Origin: Chitinophaga ginsengisoli
Lineage (GTDB): Bacteria > Bacteroidota > Bacteroidia > Chitinophagales > Chitinophagaceae
Direction of reading: 5' to 3'
Assembly: GCF_003014595.1 (NCBI RefSeq)
Contig: NZ_PYGK01000015.1
Span: 62,001 to 126,000, forward strand
Length of the DNA: 64,000 bases
Shown: positions 36,713 through 44,127 of the stretch, piece by piece
How positions within the stretch are numbered: position 1 is the first letter of the stretch
Layout: every line of letters begins with the position of its first letter
Notes under the pieces: generated by a model
What the model was told of the DNA's origin: nothing
Databases searched by the model: none
The model's input: only the letters and a program-made list of their open reading frames with translations
Made by a program: the position numbers and the translations under genes

Positions 36713-37858
36713 ATGGAAATTTTTGAATTATCCCGCGGCTGGAAGATTACCGGTTATATTCTGTTGGGGATTCTTTTCGTCGTATTTGCTTTCCTGGCTG
36801 TATTTTGTATCATAGAGCCACCCTTTGAAAAGGGCGTTGTCTTTTTGTTGCCAGTGTCATTGGTGGCTATATTTTTCATTGTGTGTGGGTTGTTGCAGAT
36901 GAATGAAAAGGTGATTTTTGATAATTACAGTATCAGGAAGGTGTCCAGGCTTGTTAACAGGGAAATCCTGCTGAACGATGTGAAAGGATACAAGGTAGAG
37001 AGGAACTACTTGCGCATTATTCCTTATGAAGGAAAGGGCAAAAGAATATCGGCCTCCAATCAGCTCAACGGAATAGAACGCCTGGCATATCAACTGTCCT
37101 TACGTTACCCTGATCTTAACCTGGAAGAAGCGCAGCAGGTGGTTGATGATGCTATACGGCATGCGGGCGGCCAGGATGCTCAAAAGTTGTTAAAACAGGC
37201 GAAAACAGAAACATATACGCTTACCGGTGTCACAGTTATACTTTGTGTACTTTGCTTTCTCTACTTCGACTGGTACTGTCTGGCATTATTCTGTTGTGTG
37301 CCACTGTCTTTATTGCTGCTGCTCAGGCATAGAGGATTGGTACAGTTGGATAGCAGTAAGGAAAGTCCATTACCTACTATGTTTATGATACCATTATTTG
37401 TACTGATTGTACAGATATTGCAGACTCAATCCATTTATGTGGTGCATTACAGTAAGGTATGGCCGCTTGCCATTGGTATAGCAGTGGCATTAACTGTGAT
37501 GTTATGGTTCTGTAGCCGGTACCTTAACAAAAAAAGGAAAGCATATCTGGCAACTGCGGCTATTATGGTGCTGATCTTTTTGGGTAATGGTTACGGCTTC
37601 GTAGTAACGACGAACGCCATCCTGGATAAAGCGGGGCATGAATACTATGAAGCCAAAGTAATTGATAAATATACAAGCAAGGGAAAAAGGACAACATATT
37701 ATCTGACCTTACAGCCATGGGCTCACCAACCAGAGAGTGAAAATGAATCAGTGAGTCGCAAACTGTATGGAGAAGTCGAAATAGATGGCAAGGTTGGCAT
37801 CTATTATCATCAGGGAGCGTTCAATATACCCTGGTACCAGCTTGGAAGGGCTGAATAG
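36713..37858 (+). CDS. Multi-helix membrane protein with PH-like segment, unknown
   Basis: Not recognised. Two N-terminal helices (about 12-34 and 41-61) are followed by a soluble segment resembling a bacterial PH-type domain (VIFDNYSIRKVSRLVNREILLNDVKGYKVERNYLRIIPYEGKGKRI, about 66-115), a helical linker, then about five more helices (175-205, 225-245, 250-268, 280-300) and a C-terminal soluble part (about 305-381). It is 111 nt downstream of the Hsp70 gene on the same strand, so cotranscription is possible but not shown. Confidence 0.6.
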   Translation: MEIFELSRGWKITGYILLGILFVVFAFLAVFCIIEPPFEKGVVFLLPVSLVAIFFIVCGLLQMNEKVIFDNYSIRKVSRLVNREILLNDVKGYKVERNYLRIIPYEGKGKRISASNQLNGIERLAYQLSLRYPDLNLEEAQQVVDDAIRHAGGQDAQKLLKQAKTETYTLTGVTVILCVLCFLYFDWYCLALFCCVPLSLLLLLRHRGLVQLDSSKESPLPTMFMIPLFVLIVQILQTQSIYVVHYSKVWPLAIGIAVALTVMLWFCSRYLNKKRKAYLATAAIMVLIFLGNGYGFVVTTNAILDKAGHEYYEAKVIDKYTSKGKRTTYYLTLQPWAHQPESENESVSRKLYGEVEIDGKVGIYYHQGAFNIPWYQLGRAE

Positions 37859-37956
37859 CTAAATCTTATCCTACGGGCCCGTGACTGGTTCATACTTTAA
37901 ATTACTGGCAAATACGTCCGCTCTTAAAGTAAAGATTGTATTTGGCGAAACATACA

Positions 37957-38421
37957 TCATTGGCAGCCGTTCTTGCGGCGGGTGTCAATGATGTACTGTA
38001 TCTTCCAACCTTCAGCCAGTCTCACCAGCTGAAATGAATTAACGCCACAATGCAATAGCTGCTGCTGGAAATAGAAATTATAAGGCGTCCAGGCAATCGC
38101 CAGATCTCCATCTACTTTTACAACATCAAAAGTGATACGCTCATCGGCTGCATCCTTTGGTAGTTGTCCAATACTCGATGCAAAGCCACTGATAGCTTCC
38201 GTACGTACGCTAACGGTACCCTGTTTGTCTTTTACAACAGTTTGCAGCGTAGCACCCGGTGCGAAACATGTCATCAAGGCAACGCTGTCTGCATGCATCA
38301 TGGCACTAAAAAGGCTGTTAACGGCAGCTTTTACAGAGTCGGTAGTGGTGGTCTGGGCATTGGCGGTCCCAAAGAATAGTGGGAGAACAAGAAACAGGGT
38401 CAGACAGGTAAGAAGTCGCAT
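37957..38421 (-). CDS. Exported NTF2-like (SnoaL/DUF4440-type) protein
   Basis: 154 residues with a signal peptide (cleavage near ANAQ). The mature part fits the NTF2-like cone fold: SVKAAVNSLFSAMMHADSVALMTCFAPGA, then strands ending AIAWTPYNFYFQQQLLHCGVNSFQLVRLAEGWKIQYIID. Members of this group bind small molecules or have ketosteroid-isomerase-like roles; here the function is unknown. No operon partner is evident. Confidence 0.75.
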   Translation of the reverse strand: MRLLTCLTLFLVLPLFFGTANAQTTTTDSVKAAVNSLFSAMMHADSVALMTCFAPGATLQTVVKDKQGTVSVRTEAISGFASSIGQLPKDAADERITFDVVKVDGDLAIAWTPYNFYFQQQLLHCGVNSFQLVRLAEGWKIQYIIDTRRKNGCQ

Positions 38422-38489
38422 TTTTTACCTGAATTTACGAATTACCTCTGGAACCTAACCTATTCTCAAATGCCGATAGTCCGCCTGCC

Positions 38490-39329
38490 TTATTTCTTCA
38501 CCGCTTTGGCCCCATCCCAGACAAATACTTCCCTGTTCGTCGTTGTCTTTACCACCTTCTCACCATCTTCTCCAAACTCTTCATCCTTAGTTACTTTGAT
38601 GATCTTTCCTGCCTGTCCGCCGGGTTCTTTAGGAAACAGCAACACTTCGTCATGGCTGATAGCGCCTGCATCAAACATGCTTGACTTTTGAGGCAGCGGC
38701 AGGAATTTATTACCTGTCCAGCCATAATAGTAGTAGTCAGTAGGTATGCCACAGGCTTCACCGCTGAAACATAAACGCAGGATGGCAGTTAACTTATCGA
38801 GGCCCATACTGCCCAGCAGTTTTCCTTCAGCTGATATGGCAAATTGTCCGCCGGTAACGATCAACTCTTTCTTATCGAGCAGGTGATGAGTAGTACTCAT
38901 ACCCTTCAGCACCACAACATATTTAGGATCATCTCCTTTAGCCGCACCTGGGATTACTTTTTCGATGCCATATAGCAACTGGACGCTGTCCTTTTTGTAT
39001 TGTCCGAGGGCGGCCAGTCCCAGCCAGAGATAGCCTTCTTTTTGTTTACCGTTCACTTTATAACGTACCTGCCACCACGGAGCAGTCATGCCTCTCAGTG
39101 TAAGTTCCGTTTCAGTCAATTTTGCTGCTATAACGGAACTGCCGGTAGTGAATGAATCTACAATAGGCGCCTGTGAGGAAGGAGATTGCCTGATGTATGC
39201 CTTATCAGAAAAGATGGTGATGGTATCACCTTGTTGCACTCTCCAGAGGTTATATTCAACATTACCGCTTAATTGCGCCGCGGCAGGGGTAGCTGCCAGC
39301 AGCAGCATAGATAGGAATAATTGTTTCAT
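38490..39329 (-). CDS. Exported protein with SH3-like domain, unknown function
   Basis: 279 residues from the ATG at 39329, which gives a clean signal peptide (MKQLFLSMLLLAATPAAAQ); the frame extends ten codons further upstream. Residues about 35-110 form a bacterial SH3-like domain (AYIRQSPSSQAPIVDSFTTGSSV...WWQVRYKVNGKQKEGYLWLG). The rest is unassigned, with strands and the segment GQAGKIIKVTKDEE. A periplasmic wall-associated role is possible. Confidence 0.7.
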   Translation of the reverse strand: MKQLFLSMLLLAATPAAAQLSGNVEYNLWRVQQGDTITIFSDKAYIRQSPSSQAPIVDSFTTGSSVIAAKLTETELTLRGMTAPWWQVRYKVNGKQKEGYLWLGLAALGQYKKDSVQLLYGIEKVIPGAAKGDDPKYVVVLKGMSTTHHLLDKKELIVTGGQFAISAEGKLLGSMGLDKLTAILRLCFSGEACGIPTDYYYYGWTGNKFLPLPQKSSMFDAGAISHDEVLLFPKEPGGQAGKIIKVTKDEEFGEDGEKVVKTTTNREVFVWDGAKAVKK

Positions 39330-39672
39330 AGGTATATTTTCACATGCAAAGATATTCAAATGTTATATGCCAAATGACAAATGTTATCGGGGACGGCCCC
39401 GGACCTGGTCCCGCCCCGGCCTCCGCCCTGGACCCCGCCCTGGCCCCCGGCCCGGCCCCGGGGTTGAAAACCCCGGGCTACAAACAATAAGACTCCTAAA
39501 GGAGTCTATCGGCGCGAATGATTCCGTATTGTTCATGCCCCGGAAACTCGTTTCATGTCCAACCTACGAGGCATATTAAAGGCATATTAAACCCATGTCA
39601 AACCCATCTCAAACACATCATCTCCTCATCCAAAACTGACTTTCGGCCAAATATTAATAATTTGCATCCAAA
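39330..39672. other. Intergenic region with GC-rich repeats
   Basis: No gene is supported. About 39393-39478 is a low-complexity GC-rich tract of ccccg/ccctgg units. 39455-39512 is the second REP-like copy. 39574-39640 contains short direct repeats (ggcatattaaa twice; aaaccca-tgtc / aaaccca-tctc / aaacaca-tc). No consensus promoter was recognised for the radical SAM gene. Confidence 0.6.
39455..39512 (-). repeat. REP-like double-hairpin repeat, copy 2
   Basis: Read on the minus strand it has the same order as 13282-13330: agactcc-ttta-ggagtct, attgtttGTAG, then a GC-rich hairpin (cccggggtt-ttc-aaccccggg). The outer pair of the first hairpin differs from copy 1 but still pairs (A-T in place of G-C). 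Confidence 0.7.
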
Positions 39673-41880
39673 TTGAATGATTTGGGTGCTTCTGTTTTTC
39701 TGATTACACCGCCTTTCACTCAGCTGAATACGCCTTACCCGGCCACAGCTTACCTGAAAGGCTTTTTAAATACTAAAGCAATTACCTCCTTCCAGGCCGA
39801 CCTTGGCATAGAGGTAACCCTGGCCCTGTTCTGTAAACAGGGGCTGCAGGAATTGTTTAACCTGATCGATAGTCAGCCGGCAGAACATTCCGATAACATC
39901 ACCCGCATTATCGCCCTGCAGGATGATTATATAGAGACCATTGACGATGTGATCCTCTTCCTCCAGGGAAAGAATCCGACACTGGCCCACCGTATCTGTA
40001 AACGGGATTTCCTGCCTGAAGCCAGCCGTTTTGCCCAGCTGGAAGACCTGGACTGGGCCTTTGGCTCCATGGGGAACCAGGACAAAGCGAAACACCTGGC
40101 TACGATGTATCTGGAAGACCTGTCTGACCTGATCATGGAATGTGTGGATGAACACTTCGGGTTCAGCCGCTATGCGGAGAAGCTGGGCCGTTCTGCGAAC
40201 AGCTTCGATGAGCTGTATGCCGCATTACAGGCGCCCTATACCTTCATAGATCAAAAGCTCATAGAGATACTGGAAAAGCATATGGCGACCATACAGCCTA
40301 AGCTGGTGGCTATTTCCGTTCCTTTTCCGGGTAATTTATACGCCTCCCTCCGCTGCGGACAATGGATCAAGGCCCATTATCCCGGTGTGAAGATTGCCAT
40401 GGGTGGCGGTTTTGCCAATACCGAGCTACGTTCTGTGTCTGATCCCCGTGTATTTGAATTTTATGACTTCATTGCACTGGACGACGGGGAAGCCCCGCTG
40501 GAGAACCTGGTCGCCCATGTAGAAGGCCGTAAGGAGCTGAATGAGCTGAAACGCACCTTTACCATCATTGACGATAAGGTGACCTACCTGAACGACAAGG
40601 CCTGTGGCGACTACAAACAAAGCCAGGTGGGTACGCCCGATTACAGCGATTTCCTGCTGGACAGTTATATCTCCGCTATTGAGGTGGTGAACCCCATGCA
40701 CCGCATGTGGAGCGATGGACGCTGGAATAAGCTGACCATGGCCCATGGCTGCTATTGGGGCAAGTGTACCTTCTGCGATATCTCTCTGGACTATATCCGC
40801 CTGTATGAGCCGATCGCTGCACAGCTATTGTGCGACCGTATGGAAGAGATCATCGCGCAGACTGGTCAGAATGGTTTCCACTTCGTGGATGAAGCAGCGC
40901 CTCCTGCACTGATGCGGGCGCTGGCACTGGAAATCCTGAAGAGAAAGCTGAACGTCAGCTGGTGGACGAATGTGCGCTTTGAGAAGAGCTTCACCCGCGA
41001 CTTGTGTGTCCTGTTGAAAGCCTCCGGTTGTATTGCCGTTTCCGGCGGACTGGAAGTAGCATCCGACAGGCTGCTGGCCTTGATCCAGAAAGGGATCACC
41101 GTGGCCCAGGTGGCGCAGGTGAACCGTAACTTCACGGAGGCGGGCATTATGGTCCATGCTTACCTGATGTACGGTTTCCCGACCCAGACAGCCCAGGAAA
41201 CAGTAGATTCCCTGGAAATGGTGCGCCAGATGTTTAAAACAGGCATCCTGCAGTCGGCCTTCTGGCATCAGTTCACCATGACGGCCCATAGTCCCGTAGG
41301 GCAGCATCCGGAGATGTTCAGCGTGCGGAAGGAGACGGAAGTGATAGGCGCTTTTGCTAATAACGACATTGTACATATCGACGAAACGGGAGCGGAGCAC
41401 GAACTTTTCGCCTATGGATTGAAGAAGTCTTTGCTGAATTATATGCATGGCATCTGCCTGGATGATCCGCTGCAGAAATGGTTTGAGTTCAAGATACCGA
41501 AAACGAAGATCGCACCCGACTATATAGAAAAGGCATTATTGGAAGACCAGTATGCGCCTCCCAAACCCACCGCCAAGGTGGTATGGCTGGGTAAAACGCC
41601 GGGCGTACAGACCATTACAAAAACCAAGAAAGGTAGCTCCTGGGAAGTGACGTCCCTGACTTTCCAGAACAGGAAGGAAAAAGCGAATATCAGCGTGAAT
41701 AAGGAGGAGGGAATCTGGCTGGCGGATATGCTGGAGAAACTGTCTATCAGCAACCAGAAGACCTATACCCTGAAGGAGGTAATGGATAGCTATACAGCCG
41801 CCGGGCTGGAAGATTTTGAGCTGTTCTGGGACAATAAACCAGTAAATTCACTGTACAAATTCGGATTATTGAAATTGTGA
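39673..41880 (+). CDS. B12-binding-type radical SAM protein, substrate unknown
   Basis: 735-aa radical SAM enzyme. Residues about 10-320 resemble the cobalamin-binding-type N-terminal region (ITPPFTQLNTPYPATAYLKGFL; later VKIAMGGGFANTELRS), but the DxHxxG cobalamin-ligand motif is not seen. The Fe-S cluster cysteines are Cys360, Cys365 and Cys368 in GCYWGKCTFC, spacing CX4CX2C rather than the common CX3CX2C. The start is TTG at 39673; a stop lies 15 nt upstream in frame and there is no in-frame ATG before the conserved N-terminus. It abuts the next gene directly (stop 41880, start 41881), so the two are translationally coupled. Confidence 0.82.
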   Translation: MNDLGASVFLITPPFTQLNTPYPATAYLKGFLNTKAITSFQADLGIEVTLALFCKQGLQELFNLIDSQPAEHSDNITRIIALQDDYIETIDDVILFLQGKNPTLAHRICKRDFLPEASRFAQLEDLDWAFGSMGNQDKAKHLATMYLEDLSDLIMECVDEHFGFSRYAEKLGRSANSFDELYAALQAPYTFIDQKLIEILEKHMATIQPKLVAISVPFPGNLYASLRCGQWIKAHYPGVKIAMGGGFANTELRSVSDPRVFEFYDFIALDDGEAPLENLVAHVEGRKELNELKRTFTIIDDKVTYLNDKACGDYKQSQVGTPDYSDFLLDSYISAIEVVNPMHRMWSDGRWNKLTMAHGCYWGKCTFCDISLDYIRLYEPIAAQLLCDRMEEIIAQTGQNGFHFVDEAAPPALMRALALEILKRKLNVSWWTNVRFEKSFTRDLCVLLKASGCIAVSGGLEVASDRLLALIQKGITVAQVAQVNRNFTEAGIMVHAYLMYGFPTQTAQETVDSLEMVRQMFKTGILQSAFWHQFTMTAHSPVGQHPEMFSVRKETEVIGAFANNDIVHIDETGAEHELFAYGLKKSLLNYMHGICLDDPLQKWFEFKIPKTKIAPDYIEKALLEDQYAPPKPTAKVVWLGKTPGVQTITKTKKGSSWEVTSLTFQNRKEKANISVNKEEGIWLADMLEKLSISNQKTYTLKEVMDSYTAAGLEDFELFWDNKPVNSLYKFGLLKL

Positions 41881-43806
41881 ATGAAGTACTTTAACAGGGG
41901 GAAGCGGCTCGCTATCCTGTCTCTGCTGCTTTTAACAGCCATGCTGAAAGGGGCCTCCACCTATGCGCAGGAGGCGGTACAGATAGATAGCACCTTACGG
42001 GAACATATTTTCACCTACGGCGAAATAGAGTGCCTGGAGGATCTGAAGGGTACCCTGACCTTTGACCAGGTCAGGAGTGATAGTATTGCTGCCCGGTTCC
42101 GTTCCAGCCCTGTCAGTACACCGCAGAACCAGCACCTGGGAGCACCGGTATGGTTCCGGATAAAGGTCAGACATGACCGTAGCGCTCATAGGTTTTACCT
42201 GCTGGAATTCTTTGACCAGACTATAGATGAAATAGACGCCTACCTGCCCGATACCAATGGTGTATACAAGAAGCAGCAGATAGGGGACAAGTATCCCTTC
42301 GCACAGCGCTGGTTCCATCATAAGAACTTTGAATTATCGCTGGATAATGACCGGGAGGATGAAGCGGTCTACTACTTCAGGATCAGTTCAGCCCAGACAG
42401 CCGATGTGATCATTGTGCTGCGTTCCATTGACCGTTTTGTGTCTTATGCCCTGAGCGAATACCTCACATTCGGGATCTTTTACGGCATGATCTTCATTTT
42501 CAGTTTTTACAACCTGATCATGTTCATTGCCATGCGACAGCGGCAATACCTGTATTATGTATTGTACAATCTCAGCGTGGTGCTCTACGAGATGTGTACA
42601 GACGGTATCGCCTATCAATGGTTGTGGCCCAATGCACCCAACTGGAACCAGTACGCTTTTGCCTGGCCCTTGCTCAGTATGAGCATTTTCGCCCTGTTGT
42701 TTACCCGTAGCCTGCTGGCGGTGCATGTAAGGGCACCTTTGCTGAATAAACTGATTATGGGGGTGATTGTGGCCCGTTGCGGTTATTTCCTGGCCTGCCT
42801 GCTGATCAATCCTTACTGGTTCAATTACAAGTTTGTAGAGCTGATCCCACTGGCGGTAGCTTTCTATACGGGGCTATATATCTGGTTGAGGGGGTACCGG
42901 CCGGCCCGTTTCTTCGTGTTGGGGTACAGCTTCCTGTTTGTCGGCTTCATGCTGAAGTTCTTCATTATGCTGGGTTATACCTGGCTGAACTTCGGCATCG
43001 TTAGCTATTACAGCCTGAGTTTCTGTTTTATCCTGGAGATGTTCTTTTTGTCATTCGCTGTGGGCGATAAGGTACGGCTGCTCAAGAAGAAGAGGGACAA
43101 GGCACATCGCCAGATGATCCGGCAGATGACGGAGAATGCCCGCCTGAAAGACAGCCAGAACCGGGAACTGGAAGCCCAGGTACAGGCGCGTACGAAACAG
43201 CTGTCTGAACAGGCGGATGTCATTGCCGCCCAGAATGAGGTGCTGATAAAGACGAATAGCCTGCTGGAAGCGCAGGCCGCGGAGATCTCCCGTATGAACG
43301 CCCTGCTGGAACAGGACAACCGTCAGCTGCAGACAAATGTAGAGAAAGTGACAAGGGCGAGAGCCTTATCAACTTCCCTTGATTTTGAAGAATTCAGCAA
43401 GATCTATCCCGATAAGGAGAGCTGCCTCCACTTCCTGGCAGACCTGAAATGGACGGGGACCTTCCGTTGCCGGAAATGCGGTAACGAGCATTATTATCCT
43501 GGTCATCAGCCCTTTAGTCGCCGTTGCAGTAAATGCAGTTATGAAGAATCGGCAACCGCGTATACTATCTACCAGAATATCCGCATCCCTATTAATAAAG
43601 CCTTTTACCTGACCTTCCTGGTGTACTCTACCAAGGGCAGGATCTCCTCTCATAAGCTGTCAGAAATCCTGGAAATCAGGCAAAGTACCTGTTGGTCATA
43701 TGCTACCCGCATTACCAAAATGATGGAGGAAAGGAAGAAAGAACTGAAGCAGGCAAACGGTCAGGGATGGAGTTTGCTGGTTTTAGATGAAAGAGAAGAC
43801 ACATGA
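41881..43806 (+). CDS. 7TMR-DISM receptor fused to IS1595-type zinc-ribbon/HTH DNA-binding domain
   Basis: 641-aa membrane receptor. A signal peptide (ending near TYAQ) is followed by an extracytoplasmic 7TMR-DISMED2-like sensor (about 35-180), seven helices (about 195-400), and a coiled coil (about 405-495). The C-terminus (about 500-625) aligns with the N-terminus of IS1595-type transposases: zinc-ribbon Cys530/533 and Cys549/552, the TAYTIYQN.RIPINKAF segment, and the helix-turn-helix GRISSHKLSEILEIRQSTCWSYATRI (586-610). The DDE catalytic domain that would follow is absent; the protein ends about 30 residues later. It is probably a membrane-bound one-component regulator with a domesticated transposase domain. 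PUL2 begins 322 nt downstream and is the likely target (inference). Confidence 0.87.
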   Translation: MKYFNRGKRLAILSLLLLTAMLKGASTYAQEAVQIDSTLREHIFTYGEIECLEDLKGTLTFDQVRSDSIAARFRSSPVSTPQNQHLGAPVWFRIKVRHDRSAHRFYLLEFFDQTIDEIDAYLPDTNGVYKKQQIGDKYPFAQRWFHHKNFELSLDNDREDEAVYYFRISSAQTADVIIVLRSIDRFVSYALSEYLTFGIFYGMIFIFSFYNLIMFIAMRQRQYLYYVLYNLSVVLYEMCTDGIAYQWLWPNAPNWNQYAFAWPLLSMSIFALLFTRSLLAVHVRAPLLNKLIMGVIVARCGYFLACLLINPYWFNYKFVELIPLAVAFYTGLYIWLRGYRPARFFVLGYSFLFVGFMLKFFIMLGYTWLNFGIVSYYSLSFCFILEMFFLSFAVGDKVRLLKKKRDKAHRQMIRQMTENARLKDSQNRELEAQVQARTKQLSEQADVIAAQNEVLIKTNSLLEAQAAEISRMNALLEQDNRQLQTNVEKVTRARALSTSLDFEEFSKIYPDKESCLHFLADLKWTGTFRCRKCGNEHYYPGHQPFSRRCSKCSYEESATAYTIYQNIRIPINKAFYLTFLVYSTKGRISSHKLSEILEIRQSTCWSYATRITKMMEERKKELKQANGQGWSLLVLDEREDT

Positions 43807-43831
43807 AATGAAAGAAAGTGAATTTTTTTGA

Positions 43832-43943
43832 AAGGTATAGAAGCGTATCAACGCACTTATGCAATATATCCGTTATAACAAGGTATAACCCTTCATAATC
43901 AAGGCTTACAGGCCGTTAATCCCCAGGGTATCAAAGCGTATCA
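43832..43943 (+). promoter_or_regulatory. Operator-like direct repeats upstream of PUL2
   Basis: aaggtatagaagcgtatca (43832-43850) and agggtatcaaagcgtatca (43925-43943) match at 16 of 19 positions; their starts are 93 nt apart. A half copy (aaggtataaccc) lies at 43880-43891. On the minus strand each full copy contains two GATAC-like half-sites about one helical turn apart. They are 50-160 nt upstream of the predicted promoter, suitable for an activator. Confidence 0.5.
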
Positions 43944-43991
43944 TTTTCTTTATAATTAGCTATAAATCAGTTAATTGTGATAATATTTTCC

Positions 43992-44022
43992 ATTGTCGTT
44001 TGTGAAACTCCTCCTATCTTTA
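43992..44022 (+). promoter_or_regulatory. Predicted PUL2 promoter
   Basis: ATTG (43992-43995), 19-nt spacer, TATCTTTA (44015-44022): one mismatch in each element to TTTG / TAnnTTTG. A weak promoter of this kind would need activation. Confidence 0.45.
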
Positions 44023-44127
44023 CAATATGAAACCTGACCATGTTCAAATGAAAGCCTGGTCATCGTTATGAAAAGGAAAATTCACGTTTAGATTATCCTT
44101 ATCCACAAACCAAAGTACCGACACATT

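Larger units (their letters stand above)
43807..44127. other. Intergenic region upstream of PUL2
   Basis: Contains a pair of 19-bp direct repeats (43832-43943) and a predicted promoter (43992-44022). The predicted 5' leader is about 100 nt. No gene is supported. Confidence 0.6.

Noticed and set aside
39393..39512. CRISPR-like array in the repetitive intergenic region
   Set aside because: Repeats are short, GC-rich and without regular unique spacers.
41881..43806. Receptor gene interrupted by an IS1595 insertion
   Set aside because: The frame is continuous, no DDE domain or terminal inverted repeats are seen, and the domain joins cleanly after a coiled coil.
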